Counted from the first letter of the stretch, positions 42,346 to 51,845 are shown. The stretch is 64,000 nucleotides of DNA from an uncultured Clostridia bacterium (GCA_934248055.1 CAKQKI010000009.1:1-64000); one strand, 5' to 3'. Notes: a model not told the origin generated them from the sequence alone. Made by a program: numbers and translations.

Positions 42346-43625
42346 ACGTTTTTCTCCTTATTTTTGTCGATTACGGGAAATATCGTAACGTCGCGGCGCG
42401 GTCTCGTTTTCCATTTGCCGCCCGTAAAGTCGGGTATCTCCTGCGGCGCGCCCCCTTCTTTTATCGATTTTTCGCTCAATGCGGTAATACTCATCCAGGT
42501 TGCCGCGTCGTATACGTCGATAGGCAGTTCTTCTCCGTTTTTAATCGCTTTGAAAAACGCCTTGAACATAAGATAGTCCATGCCGCCGTGTCCGAGTTGA
42601 CGCTCTTCGTCGGTAATATCTCTCCATTCCGCAACCTGATACTCTGAATACTTTTCCGCGCTGTTAAGATACTTTTCTATCGCCTTTTCCGGCTCGAAAA
42701 ATTCGTGAGAATCGCACTCTCCGTCAACGAAAACCATATTCGCTTCCTGGTTGCACATTCCTTTCGTTCCGCGAACGGTGAATTCGCGTGAATAATATTT
42801 CGGCAAAGTAGTGTCGAGAGTCAACGTAATCGTTTCGCCGTTTTCGCATATTATGCCCGTGCTTATTATATCGCCTTGCATAAACCGTCTGTCTATCAAA
42901 GACTTATCGGGATTTTTTTCGCTTTTTTCGAATTCTTCGAGCCCTGCGGATTTGCTCGATATGGACACAAGACTTTTAAGCCTGTTGCCCCTGTTAACGT
43001 CGAGTATTTTCGCAATCGGGCCTAATTCGTGAGTAGGATAATTGTCGCAATTTCTTGTGAGATAATTTCTGAGCCGATAATGCCTGTTTACTATTCCGCC
43101 GAGAACTTCGTCGCGAAGGTCGTGACTGTACGCGCCGTGACAATGCACTATTTCTCCCAGAACGCCGTTTCTGCAAAGCGAAGTCGCAAGCAGTTCGAAC
43201 CTGTCCCAGCAACAGTTTTCCATCATCATTATCGGGGTTTTGGTGCGTTCGTAACACTCAACGAGTTTAAAGCAGTCTTCAACGTTATACGCGCCGCCCA
43301 CTTCGAGCGCGACTATTTTACCTTTTTCCATCGCCTTGACGGCAATTTCGATATGCGCTTCCCACGCGGTACTTATAAGAACCACGTCAATTTCGTCGTC
43401 GTTTAAAAGATCTCTGTAATCGGTATACTTTTTCGGAGTTACGCCGGTGCGATTGAAAATTCTTTCAGCCGCCCCGTCCACTCTGTCTGCGTAAAGATCG
43501 CACAACGCGACTATCTGCGCTTCTTCGCACGCCATAATCGTGCCGGTAAGCACGTACCCTCTCTGACCGAGCCCTATAATGCCAACTTTAATTTTTTCGT
43601 CTGTAAATTTTTTCTTGCAAGCCAT
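42342..43625 (-). CDS. GH109-type Gfo/Idh/MocA protein (copy 2)
   Basis: 427 aa paralogue of the 7745-8929 protein, with the same signatures: VGIIGLGQRGYVLTG (Rossmann), TAWEAHIEIAVKAMEKGK, MMMENCCWDRFELLA, HGAYSHDLRDE with Tyr166, and NYPTHELGPIAKILD with His199. The GH109 catalytic Tyr and His are both kept. A C-terminal extension ends TRPRRDVTIFPVID. AAAGG site 8 nt before ATG. Divergent from an AraC gene with a leaderless-type promoter. Alpha-GalNAc release is the family activity, inferred here. Confidence 0.8.
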   Translation of the reverse strand: MACKKKFTDEKIKVGIIGLGQRGYVLTGTIMACEEAQIVALCDLYADRVDGAAERIFNRTGVTPKKYTDYRDLLNDDEIDVVLISTAWEAHIEIAVKAMEKGKIVALEVGGAYNVEDCFKLVECYERTKTPIMMMENCCWDRFELLATSLCRNGVLGEIVHCHGAYSHDLRDEVLGGIVNRHYRLRNYLTRNCDNYPTHELGPIAKILDVNRGNRLKSLVSISSKSAGLEEFEKSEKNPDKSLIDRRFMQGDIISTGIICENGETITLTLDTTLPKYYSREFTVRGTKGMCNQEANMVFVDGECDSHEFFEPEKAIEKYLNSAEKYSEYQVAEWRDITDEERQLGHGGMDYLMFKAFFKAIKNGEELPIDVYDAATWMSITALSEKSIKEGGAPQEIPDFTGGKWKTRPRRDVTIFPVIDKNKEKNV

Positions 43626-43752
43626 CTGAAAGACCTTTCCTTATTTATTTTGAACTTGGTTTCGCACTAAAATTATATCACCCGAAAAAACTCCGTTCAA
43701 TTGTTTTATTTATCAAAGGACTGAACTTTTTTACCATTTTTATTGCGTTTGA

Positions 43753-43781
43753 TTGACTTAAAAAATGCAATAATATATACT
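43753..43781 (+). promoter_or_regulatory. Promoter predicting a leaderless mRNA for the third AraC regulator
   Basis: TTGACT (43753-43758), 17-nt spacer, TATACT (43776-43781), then exactly 6 nt (TTTAAT) before ATG 43788. There is no ribosome site. Confidence 0.72.
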
Positions 43782-43787
43782 TTTAAT

Positions 43788-44633
43788 ATGGATAGCAGGA
43801 AATATTTTATCGAAAACCCCGAAGATTTCAGGTTTTTTCTTAACCGCCCCGAAGATGATTTTTACGTACACGTTATAGGGTATCATAATCTGTGTATTAT
43901 CCCCGCGCAAAAATTTTTGAGAATGCAGGAATGCAAAACGATGCATTTCGTTCTTGCGGGAGAAGGAACGCTTATACTCGAAGGCAAAAAATATCACGTG
44001 GAAAAAAACGACGTGTTTTACGTAGACGATAAAAGCACTTTTGCGTATTATCCGTGCGAAGAAAACCCGTGGGAATACGTGTTTTTCGAGTTTTACGGAA
44101 AACTTGCGAATTCGTATCTTGAAACTGCGGGGCTTTCCACGAAAAATCCCGTAATAAAACTTAAGAACGCGCAGGAGATAGAATCTATGCTTGCCCAGAC
44201 TTTCCTGAGCGAACAGACTTCTTATTTCTGCGCGGCGGCAATATTTCTGAAAATTTTAGACCTTGCGACGCCGAAAAAGGCTTCCGATAAAAAGCCGCCG
44301 CAAAGCGTGTTTATCGAAGAACTTAAATCGTATATAAAAATCAAATATCTCGACCCCGATTTTTCGATTGAAAATTTATGCAAAACCAAATTTATTTCTC
44401 ATTCTCATCTTTGCAGAATTTTCAAAGAAAAAGAAAATATGCCCGTCGTTTCTTACGTAAAAAAAATGCGGCTCGAATATGCCGCGTCGCTGCTTAAAAA
44501 CACCGATTATTCTCTCAAAAAAGTATGCGTTATGTCGGGATTCAAAGAATACGAATATTTTTTCCGCGCCTTTAAAAAGCATTTCGGCGTAACTCCCACG
44601 GAATATAAAAACGATAAAGCCGCCGCCGAATAA
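43788..44633 (+). CDS. AraC-family regulator with cupin sensor
   Basis: 281 aa from ATG 43788 (MDSRKYFIENPEDFRFF). An upstream in-frame start at 43743 would overlap the promoter and is rejected. N-terminal cupin/AraC-binding domain (about 40-120: AQKFLRMQECKTMHFVLAGEGTLILEG in segments, then VEKNDVFYVDD). C-terminal HTH (about 180-278: NLCKTKFISHSHLCRIFKE, then KKVCVMSGFKEYEYFFRAFKKHFG, TPTEYK). Divergent from the GH109-type/metallophosphoesterase pair, which it probably controls. Confidence 0.87.
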   Translation: MDSRKYFIENPEDFRFFLNRPEDDFYVHVIGYHNLCIIPAQKFLRMQECKTMHFVLAGEGTLILEGKKYHVEKNDVFYVDDKSTFAYYPCEENPWEYVFFEFYGKLANSYLETAGLSTKNPVIKLKNAQEIESMLAQTFLSEQTSYFCAAAIFLKILDLATPKKASDKKPPQSVFIEELKSYIKIKYLDPDFSIENLCKTKFISHSHLCRIFKEKENMPVVSYVKKMRLEYAASLLKNTDYSLKKVCVMSGFKEYEYFFRAFKKHFGVTPTEYKNDKAAAE

Positions 44634-44634
44634 T

Positions 44635-44715
44635 AAAAAATAAACGCCCGAACTCTTTCGTCCGCTCCCCTTGATTGCGGGGCGCGCATAAAAGCCGTTA
44701 GGGCGTTTATTTTTT
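44635..44715. terminator. Long-stem bidirectional terminator
   Basis: AAAAAATAAACGCCC (44635-44649) is complementary to GGGCGTTTATTTTTT (44701-44715); the intervening loop holds a smaller CCGC/GCGG-type stem. It begins at the AraC stop and abuts the MITE-like element. Confidence 0.65.
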
Positions 44716-44717
44716 TA

Positions 44718-45013
44718 TTAGGGATTCCATTCGTCATCACTAATTACCGTAAAGGCGTCTTTTTCGCCATTTTTCGCGACCGTTCGGGCGCAGTACGTCC
44801 AGTACAGCAACCCTCACGTTCGTAAAAAATTATCAAAAAATGCGCTCTTTTCGGTGCGAAGCATTTTTGCGAATGAGAAACCGACCGCATTGCGGCTCGT
44901 TTAGGCAAGGCAAACGCCCGAAGTTGTACTTGGCGTACTACGAGCGGCGTTTAACGCCGCATAAATCGGTTTATCACCGCAAAAATAATTAGTGATGACA
45001 AATGGAATCCCTA
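44718..45013. mobile_element. MITE-like element, about 296 bp, with long terminal inverted repeats
   Basis: The left end GGGATTCCATTCGTCATCAC, continuing TAATTA (to 44746), is matched by the inverted right end from 44986 to 45011 with one mismatch (TCG versus TTG). Both ends are flanked by TA (44719-44720 and 45012-45013), consistent with a TA target duplication as made by IS630/Tc1-mariner transposases. The interior has no ORF of useful length, but has GC-rich stretches including CGGCGTTTAACGCCG. No transposase is in the window, so mobilisation would be in trans. Confidence 0.72.
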
Positions 45014-45026
45014 GCGATGACTATAT

Positions 45027-46493
45027 TTAAAGTTTTTTACCCATGGCAACGCCTTCGTAATCGTCGAGAAAAAACTCCGCGCGTTTATTCATTAAAATTC
45101 CCACTTCGTCGTTTTTATACGACAGCGTTATAAACAAATTTCCGAGATTAGTATCCGCTATATAAAGCCTTATAAGCAATTTTTTTTCTTCTACCCATTC
45201 GCCGCAGGCGTAATAATCGAACTTTCTTAAAGAAGGCGCCGAAACCTGCATATCGTAATACTCTTCTTCGGGGAAAAGACCTTTTTTATAAGAATTCAGC
45301 CCGAACGAAACGGATTTTTCGCCCCTTGCGTTTTTGTAATAAAGAGTTCCGTAACCGTTATAAAATTCAATTTTTATCCACTCGATACGCATAGGATTAT
45401 CTTTGAGAATATACTTTTCGCCGTCGACGATTTTATAATAATCCGTTTTTACGTCGGGTTTTATCATAGGAAGCGAAAAATCATCGAGCGCGGCTTTCAG
45501 TTTTTTATAAGCATTGCCCGCCGCGGTCGGTTTTCCCGCGTTTTTATAAATAACGCTTGCCCATTCATACAAAAATTCCCCGCAAAAGTCTTCCGTTTTT
45601 ACCTGAGTATCGCCTAAAACGACAACTATCATATCTTTTTTCGGAAAGCAGAAAACGTATTGCGAACCCATTCCGTAAGTAGAAAACCCTTCGTCGGTTA
45701 TCCAGAACTGATAGCCGTATCCCGCCGCTCTTCTCGGCGTGTAATCGTTGTTTACGTAATTTGCTATTCTTATTCCCGTAGCCTTTTCGATATAATCGCG
45801 CGGTAAAAGAGTTTTTCCGTTATGGCAACCTTTATCGAGAAGCAAAAGTCCCGTTCTTAAAAGATCGCGCGCAGTCATTATAACTCCGCTCGCTCCCCAG
45901 GCGTAACCGTCGGGCGATTTTACGCATTTAACGGGACCTACGCCGATCTCGTCGAATTCGGGTCTTAAATAATCTATAAACGTCTTTCCCGTGAGTTTTT
46001 CCACAAGCACTCCGAGAAGAAACGAAGCCGACGAATTGTAATCGAAAATCGTACCCGAAGGCTTAACGCCCTTCGCTTTGAAAAAACTTTCCGCCCAGCC
46101 CGCGTTTTTTACTTCGGAATAAGAATCAGTAAGATGCGGAACCGCCATTTTAAGCATATCTTCTATCGTCGTTTCGCCGACGAGCGGATCGACGCCGTCG
46201 GCGGTAAATTCGGGAAAATAATCGCAGATTTTGTCGTTTAACCCGATTTTTCCTTCTTTATATAATTTCCCCACGGCAAGCGAAACTATAGACTTGCTCG
46301 TAGAGTAAAGCCTATGCATGAAATCGGCGTTAAAAACGGGTTTTGCGTACGCTTCCGCGACGATATTGCCCCGTCTTGCGACGATAAAAGAGTGGATATT
46401 CATTTTATATGCGTTTATTTTTTCAATAAAACCGAGTATGTCTTCCGAAAAGACGCCTTCGCTTTCCGGCGGAACCGTTTTAAGATTATACAA
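45027..46493 (-). CDS. Serine hydrolase of the beta-lactamase/class C family
   Basis: 488 aa starting with TTG 46493; GAGAG lies 6 nt upstream and no ATG is suitable. The SxxK motif is in RLYSTSKSIVSLAVGKLY (about 62-79), with the YxS/N-type motif in TIFDYNSSASFLLG (about 148-161) and a GMGSQYVFCFPKKD strand later. No signal peptide, so it is probably cytoplasmic esterase- or peptidase-like rather than a penicillin-binding protein. A C-terminal beta domain (about 340-480) is unidentified. Last gene of locus B; may deacylate or deacetylate imported glycans. Confidence 0.82.
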   Translation of the reverse strand: MYNLKTVPPESEGVFSEDILGFIEKINAYKMNIHSFIVARRGNIVAEAYAKPVFNADFMHRLYSTSKSIVSLAVGKLYKEGKIGLNDKICDYFPEFTADGVDPLVGETTIEDMLKMAVPHLTDSYSEVKNAGWAESFFKAKGVKPSGTIFDYNSSASFLLGVLVEKLTGKTFIDYLRPEFDEIGVGPVKCVKSPDGYAWGASGVIMTARDLLRTGLLLLDKGCHNGKTLLPRDYIEKATGIRIANYVNNDYTPRRAAGYGYQFWITDEGFSTYGMGSQYVFCFPKKDMIVVVLGDTQVKTEDFCGEFLYEWASVIYKNAGKPTAAGNAYKKLKAALDDFSLPMIKPDVKTDYYKIVDGEKYILKDNPMRIEWIKIEFYNGYGTLYYKNARGEKSVSFGLNSYKKGLFPEEEYYDMQVSAPSLRKFDYYACGEWVEEKKLLIRLYIADTNLGNLFITLSYKNDEVGILMNKRAEFFLDDYEGVAMGKKL

Positions 46494-46548
46494 TACTACT
46501 CTCTCTCCTTAAAAAGATTACTGCAAGCGCGGATATACCGCATTTTGA

Positions 46549-46571
46549 AAAGCGACCGAAAAGGTCGCTTT
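46549..46571 (-). terminator. Hairpin between locus B genes
   Basis: AAAGCGACC/GGTCGCTTT with a 5-nt loop, 5 nt after the stop of the lipoprotein gene. The minus-strand tail TTCAAAA is a poor U-tract, so it is at best an attenuator. Confidence 0.45.
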
Positions 46572-46576
46572 ATTTT

Positions 46577-48115
46577 TCAGTAAGGCATCACGTAAACGGC
46601 GTGACCCGCGGCAAGATTAAACGTAACTTTGCCTTTTGAAAGCGGCATCAACCGTCTTTCGCCTTTATACCACACCGCAACCGCTTTGTATTTACTTGAA
46701 AACTCCATGGTCGCAGTGAGAGAAACGTCGCTGAATTTTGCGTTGGACGGCGCTTGCGGATTCATAAGCATATACATATAGTTGTTCTTTTCGCCGTCTT
46801 TAAGTTCCGTAACCATCGCCATTTGCGAAGTTCCCGCCGAAACGCCTTTTAATACGGCGAATTTATCCTGCTCTTCGTCGTTAGCAAAAGCGCCAGATAA
46901 AAATACCGTGGAATAAGAAGTAGGCTTCGTGTAGTAATATCTCATTCCCTGATATTCAAAATTCAGCAGCACGGGCGCGAACGCCTGCATTTCGGAATGG
47001 ATTTTTTGCATTATATAGTAAAGTTCCGTAAGTTCGCCGTCGTGAGTAACGTAAGCGGAGCCGTCGAAAAACTCGTTGTCCACGCTGTTTTGCTGTTTTG
47101 CCCAGTACGTGAACGAAGCGAACGCTTTTATTCCGAATCCCATATACGCGTTCATCTGCCAGTACATTTCGCTGCGGTCCGGCGCTTTGAGATAAACCTG
47201 CTCTCTCGACATTTTTCCCATGCCCATAGTTTGCGCTACCGCGTCGAGCGTGCATCCGTATTTTTTCGCTACTCTGTTCAGAATTCTGAGATTGCGAAGA
47301 TGCGTGTCGAGAAGATAATATCCCGTGGCGACGCCGGATTTGGTATTCTGCCTTATAGGATAAGAGTCCATACAAATTCTGTCGCACCCCGACCATTCGC
47401 AGAATTGTTCGAGATAAAGTTCGTATTGCGCGTATACGTCAAGGTCTTTATATTCCCCTTCGGGGTCCTGAAACCTGCCGCTCGAAGCGGTTGAGTCAAG
47501 CGGAAGAAGGTTTAACTGAACGTAAATACCGTCGAGAGCCGCTTCGCACGCCCTGTACATTTTTGCCGCTTGCGGAAGTTGATCGTAAAAGGGTTCGTCT
47601 ACGAGCATAACTCCGAAAAAAGCGGGGTGATCTTTATAATCGGCAAGACAATTTCTCACAAATTCCACGAGTTCTTCGTCGGTTGCAAATCTTGCTCCTT
47701 CGCCGACGATAGGCGTCGTTTGTTCCGAAAGGGCTTCTATTCTCGAATCGAACACTATAACGCGTTCTATACCCGCTTCGTAAGCCCTGTCCATAGTTCT
47801 TTTTAAAATACTGTTTTCAAAGCCTTCGCCCCTGTACGGCTCGTTGCCCTGAAGAAGCAAGGTGTTAAGCCCCGCGGCTTTATACTCTGCGTAACGCTCG
47901 GTAGTGCGAAAATCCTGCCCGCTGTTATGCTGTTCGTCGTCGCGCCACCAGGTTCCGTCGGTAGGACCGGTATAGCCGTAAGTTATAAACTCTCCGCTTG
48001 CTTTCGAATAATCGGGCGCGCCCGATAAATCGACTTTCGCGCAACCCGAAAGGCACGCGCTCGCAAGCACGGCTGCGGAAAGCAGAACGGCAAACTTTTT
48101 CTTGATATTTTTCAT
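46577..48115 (-). CDS. Surface lipoprotein with uncharacterised TIM-barrel (glycosidase-like) domain
   Basis: 512 aa. Lipobox ACLSGC-AKV (Cys near 25). The barrel starts ITYGYTGPTDGTWW and carries AGLNTLLLQGNEPY, VFDSRIEAL, HPAFFGVMLVDEPFYDQLP (likely acid/base Glu near 180), IYVQLNLLPLD, CMDSYPI, and KAFASFTYWAKQQNS. This arrangement resembles clan GH-A-like enzymes but I cannot assign a family. A C-terminal beta domain starts near 400. It is paralogous along its length to the next upstream gene (48128-49486), which lacks a signal peptide. AGGAG site. Confidence 0.72.
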   Translation of the reverse strand: MKNIKKKFAVLLSAAVLASACLSGCAKVDLSGAPDYSKASGEFITYGYTGPTDGTWWRDDEQHNSGQDFRTTERYAEYKAAGLNTLLLQGNEPYRGEGFENSILKRTMDRAYEAGIERVIVFDSRIEALSEQTTPIVGEGARFATDEELVEFVRNCLADYKDHPAFFGVMLVDEPFYDQLPQAAKMYRACEAALDGIYVQLNLLPLDSTASSGRFQDPEGEYKDLDVYAQYELYLEQFCEWSGCDRICMDSYPIRQNTKSGVATGYYLLDTHLRNLRILNRVAKKYGCTLDAVAQTMGMGKMSREQVYLKAPDRSEMYWQMNAYMGFGIKAFASFTYWAKQQNSVDNEFFDGSAYVTHDGELTELYYIMQKIHSEMQAFAPVLLNFEYQGMRYYYTKPTSYSTVFLSGAFANDEEQDKFAVLKGVSAGTSQMAMVTELKDGEKNNYMYMLMNPQAPSNAKFSDVSLTATMEFSSKYKAVAVWYKGERRLMPLSKGKVTFNLAAGHAVYVMPY

Positions 48116-48127
48116 ATTTTTCTCCTG

Positions 48128-49486
48128 TTACTTTGCGATAATGAAAATACCGTCGCCGCTCGCAAGCGATAACTTACCGTCTTTAAGTTCGTTGCCGTGC
48201 GGATATTTGAGCGAAAACGTGTTTTTGATTTTCAAAGCGTTCGTTTTAACCGATAATTCCGAAATTCCGCCGTAATTTCCGCGCGGATCGTTGGCGTTGA
48301 AAAGACAGATTACTTTATCGCCCGTAGGCTTATGGCAGAGAACGGTTATAACCACGCTCGTTTTGCCGTCGCCCGATATTTCGATATATTCCGACAAATC
48401 GTTTTTAATCATCGGTTCAAGATGCGATTCGGTGTTTTTCAGGTCTGTATAATACGACGACGTTTCGTATTCGCAATCGAGAAGATAATCGCTTATTTCG
48501 CCTAATTCTCCATGAATTTTCTGCATGGCGAAATAAAGGGGGGTTTTTCTGCCGTCCTGCGTCATAAATGAAGTTCCGTCTACGAAATATTCGAGTTCGC
48601 TGTTACGCTGTTTCCGCCAGTAAGTAAAATACGCTATGCTCTTTATTCCGAACGCAAGCACGCAGTTCACCTGCCAGCGCATTTCCGCTTCGTTAGGCGC
48701 GCGATACACGATTTTATCGTGCGCGTAAAACGCCTGCGTCTGACAAACGAAGTTGAACGTAAGATTTCTTTTTTTCACTTCTTCGGCAGCAATCTGCAAT
48801 CCGAGCAGATGTTCGCGCCGTATAAAATACCCGTCTTTCGGTTCGAGACGCATGGGGTAAGAATCGTACATAAGATGATCCGCGCCCGTTTCGTCAAGAT
48901 AATTTTCAACGTATTTTCTGTACGCTTCGCTTTCGTTTACGCCGTCGTAATTTTCAACGAACAACTCGCCGTGCCCAGGATAATAAGGTAAAATATTGCA
49001 CTGAATATAAATTTCGGGATCGACCTTTTTAACGGCTCTTATAACGGCGGCAACGGACGGAATCTGAAACCATCTCGGCTCGTCTACGAGCATTATGCCT
49101 ATGAACGCGGGGTGTTTTTTGTAATCTTTTACACAAAAACGGATAAAATCTTCGAGTTCGCCGTTCGTTTTAAAACGCTTGCCTTCTCCAACTATTCCGC
49201 CGCGGACGGCGGAACAGTCGAAAATACGCTTGTCGTAAATAATAATTTGTTTTATTCCCGCTTTGCAGGCGGCGTCCATATTTTTTTTGGTCTGACTCGT
49301 TTCCCACGTTTCGCCGTAATACGGATCGTTTCCTTCGAGCATAAGCACGTTAAAACCGCTTTCGAGATAATATCTGTAATGCTCTTCCGTTCTGAAATCC
49401 ACGTTCTGCGTGAATATCCGATTGTTTAAAAAATACGTTCCGTCGGTATTCGACGAATATCCGTAAAGCATAAATTGTTTTTTCAT
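48128..49486 (-). CDS. Cytoplasmic paralogue of the TIM-barrel lipoprotein
   Basis: 452 aa without signal peptide: MKKQFMLYGYSSNTDGTYF begins directly with the barrel. Shared motifs with the downstream paralogue: SGFNVLMLEGNDPYYGE, KRFKTNGELEDFIRF, HPAFIGIMLVDEPRWFQIP, DSYPMR, KSIAYFTYWRKQRNSE, and MQKIHGELGEIS. The conserved MLVDEP supplies a candidate catalytic Glu. Having one surface and one cytoplasmic version side by side suggests sequential cleavage of the same linkage outside and inside. Family and substrate unknown. Confidence 0.72.
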   Translation of the reverse strand: MKKQFMLYGYSSNTDGTYFLNNRIFTQNVDFRTEEHYRYYLESGFNVLMLEGNDPYYGETWETSQTKKNMDAACKAGIKQIIIYDKRIFDCSAVRGGIVGEGKRFKTNGELEDFIRFCVKDYKKHPAFIGIMLVDEPRWFQIPSVAAVIRAVKKVDPEIYIQCNILPYYPGHGELFVENYDGVNESEAYRKYVENYLDETGADHLMYDSYPMRLEPKDGYFIRREHLLGLQIAAEEVKKRNLTFNFVCQTQAFYAHDKIVYRAPNEAEMRWQVNCVLAFGIKSIAYFTYWRKQRNSELEYFVDGTSFMTQDGRKTPLYFAMQKIHGELGEISDYLLDCEYETSSYYTDLKNTESHLEPMIKNDLSEYIEISGDGKTSVVITVLCHKPTGDKVICLFNANDPRGNYGGISELSVKTNALKIKNTFSLKYPHGNELKDGKLSLASGDGIFIIAK

Positions 49487-49508
49487 CCGAACTATTCCTT
49501 TAAGTTTT

Positions 49509-51845
49509 TTACGCTCTCTTTACGTTATACGAGAACGTTATCTGTTTTCCGTAGAAATCGCCTGCACCGTAAACTACCGCGTATCTTCCGTCGAGAGAAG
49601 ACAAATAATGCGTTATGGTTTTTTCCACCGCGCAAATCTGAGTTTCAACGCCTTCGCTAACCGTGTGCAGCGATACTTTTATCGTTATCTGACCTTCGTT
49701 TGCGGCAATCGTGGTTATTCTGTAAACGTAATTCACGCCGTCTTCGAGCATATCTATTCCGAAAAGCGAAGTGTTTCCCGTATTGCTCGTATCTACCGCA
49801 AGATCCTTATTTTTACCGAGTTGGGGGTGATAATTGTAATTTTCAAACCCCGGGAGAGTTCTGTACGCTTCCTGACTGCCCGCGTCCGCAAGGAACGGTC
49901 CGGTAAAATAAAGCCTTTTACTGAAAGTTTCCGTGCCGTGACCCGAAGTCTGAAGGAATATTCCCGTATTTTCCGTGCCGCCGCCTATCGGGTTTACGCC
50001 GTTTTTATTCGCAAAAAGCGCAACGTTGGGTATATTCTTACCCGTGAACGAGAATTCGAGCGTATCGCCCGTTTTATATTCTCCGAGCCCGCTGAAATCG
50101 TAACTTCCGTTGTATCCCAAAGAGCCGTCGGGCTTTCTTTCGTTGATCGTGGCGGAGTTGAGAGAAAGCGTTCCCTTGGTAACCGTTATATCGTAATCGG
50201 GTTTTAAAACGTAGCCGAACGAAACGTCTTTTCCGTAATGGCTGCCCGCGCCGTAAACCACGGCGTATCTTCCGTCAAGCGAAGAAAGATAATGCGTGAT
50301 TTCCACCGAAAGAGTTTTTACGATTTCAACCGACGATCCGTCCGTAGCGTAAAGCGCAAGATTTACTTTTACCTTTCCGCTTACGTCGCTTGCGTCGGTC
50401 CACACTCTGTAAATATAATTTTTGTTATCTTCAAGATAATTTATCGAGAAAAGCGAAGTGTTTCCCGTATTGCTCGTTTCGGCGTGAAGAGCAATATTTT
50501 TACCGAGTTCTGATTTATAAACGTAATTTTCAAGCCCCGCGAGAGTTCTGTACGCTTCCTGACCGCCTGCGTCGAGCAGGAACGGACCGGTTATATAGGT
50601 TCTTTTCGAGAACGTTTCGTTATATCCCGAAGTCTGAATAAATATTCCCGTGTTTTCGGTGCCGCCGTCCAACGCGTTTACGCCGTTTTTATTTGCAAAA
50701 AGCGCAACGTTCGGAATATTTTTACCTTTGAAACGGAATTCTAAAACGTCGCCCGTTTTGTACTCTCCGAGACCTTTATAATCGTAACTTCCGCCGAATC
50801 CCTTAAATACGTTCGTTCCACCCGAGTTTTCGTATTTCTCGTTGATTTTTGCCGCTTTAAGAGTGAGATTGCCGACCGAAGATTCCGCTATTACCGCTTC
50901 CACGGTATGCGCTTCGGAATCGAAGTCGAAATCGGTTTGCGCCTGCGCCTTGTAATATACAGTATATTTTCCCGCTTCCGTCGCTTCGGGAATTTCGTTC
51001 AGCCATACTTCTCCGTCAAGCGAATACGCCATTTCAAAATAATCGCTTGCCGTACCCGCCGTAACGAGTTTTACGTTTTCTCCGCTGTATATAAGATTTT
51101 CGACCGCCGCGGGAGCGACTACAACTTCGCCCGTGCGGGCAACCTTATTAAGATACAGCGCTTTAAGACTTTCTCTATGCTCCGTTTCTTTTTTATACGC
51201 TTCTCTCGCGACCTGCTCCATACTTCTCACGTTATCGTCGTAACCTGCGAATTTATAGTGCGTTTCGCCGTTTACGGTATACCTGATATACCCGACGCCT
51301 ACGTAACCGCGCGTAAGGTTTTGGTCTTTCATATTTACCGCCGAGCCGTAAAAATAGGCTTTTCCGTCGGGTTTTACAAGCATTTTGTCGCCTTCGGCGC
51401 AAATAATTCTTTTCATCGAAGAAAGATTCGGATTTTCAACGTTGAATATCGGATTGCCGCTTTCGTCTTTTCCCGTCTGCCAGAAATACTTCGCGTTTTC
51501 GCCGATAAGATTGTTTTCGTCGGCGATTTCGTAACCCGAAACGTTATAATCCGCAGCCGCTATAAAAACTCCGAATTTTATGTCCGAATAAGTTTTATCC
51601 GCGCCCGTATTTCCGATAAGCGATTCGTATTCGGAAGAATTCATAAAAAACGAAAATCTTATTCCGCAACCGTCCGAAGTAACTCCGTCCGTCAGTCTTA
51701 CCGAAGCGCCGTTTACCATTTTAAGTTCCGTTACGTTTTCTACCGTGAACGGAGAATCCGCTCTGATAGTTTTTAAGTTCAAGCCGAAAGATACGCACAA
51801 CGCCGCACAAACGGCGGAAACAAATAATAAAATTTTCTTTTTCAT
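49509..51845 (-). CDS. Large secreted modular protein with two near-identical repeat modules
   Basis: 778 aa from ATG 51845, which overlaps the stop of the 43-aa peptide gene (ATGA). Signal peptide MKKKILLFVSAVCAALCVSFG. Domains: the N-terminal domain MVNGASVRLTDG...CGIRF (about 40-235), homologous to the 10506-12743 protein; an MBG-like bacterial repeat (about 248-320: LIYSGENVKLVTAG, EATEAGKYTVYYK); then two ~220-aa modules (about 327-550 and 559-778) that share GEYKTGDVLEFRF, IPNVALFANKNGVN, GGTENTGIF and THYLSSLDGRYAVVYGAG. A third close copy ends the next upstream gene product. Modules look like beta-sandwich glycan binders. No LPXTG. Confidence 0.8.
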   Translation of the reverse strand: MKKKILLFVSAVCAALCVSFGLNLKTIRADSPFTVENVTELKMVNGASVRLTDGVTSDGCGIRFSFFMNSSEYESLIGNTGADKTYSDIKFGVFIAAADYNVSGYEIADENNLIGENAKYFWQTGKDESGNPIFNVENPNLSSMKRIICAEGDKMLVKPDGKAYFYGSAVNMKDQNLTRGYVGVGYIRYTVNGETHYKFAGYDDNVRSMEQVAREAYKKETEHRESLKALYLNKVARTGEVVVAPAAVENLIYSGENVKLVTAGTASDYFEMAYSLDGEVWLNEIPEATEAGKYTVYYKAQAQTDFDFDSEAHTVEAVIAESSVGNLTLKAAKINEKYENSGGTNVFKGFGGSYDYKGLGEYKTGDVLEFRFKGKNIPNVALFANKNGVNALDGGTENTGIFIQTSGYNETFSKRTYITGPFLLDAGGQEAYRTLAGLENYVYKSELGKNIALHAETSNTGNTSLFSINYLEDNKNYIYRVWTDASDVSGKVKVNLALYATDGSSVEIVKTLSVEITHYLSSLDGRYAVVYGAGSHYGKDVSFGYVLKPDYDITVTKGTLSLNSATINERKPDGSLGYNGSYDFSGLGEYKTGDTLEFSFTGKNIPNVALFANKNGVNPIGGGTENTGIFLQTSGHGTETFSKRLYFTGPFLADAGSQEAYRTLPGFENYNYHPQLGKNKDLAVDTSNTGNTSLFGIDMLEDGVNYVYRITTIAANEGQITIKVSLHTVSEGVETQICAVEKTITHYLSSLDGRYAVVYGAGDFYGKQITFSYNVKRA

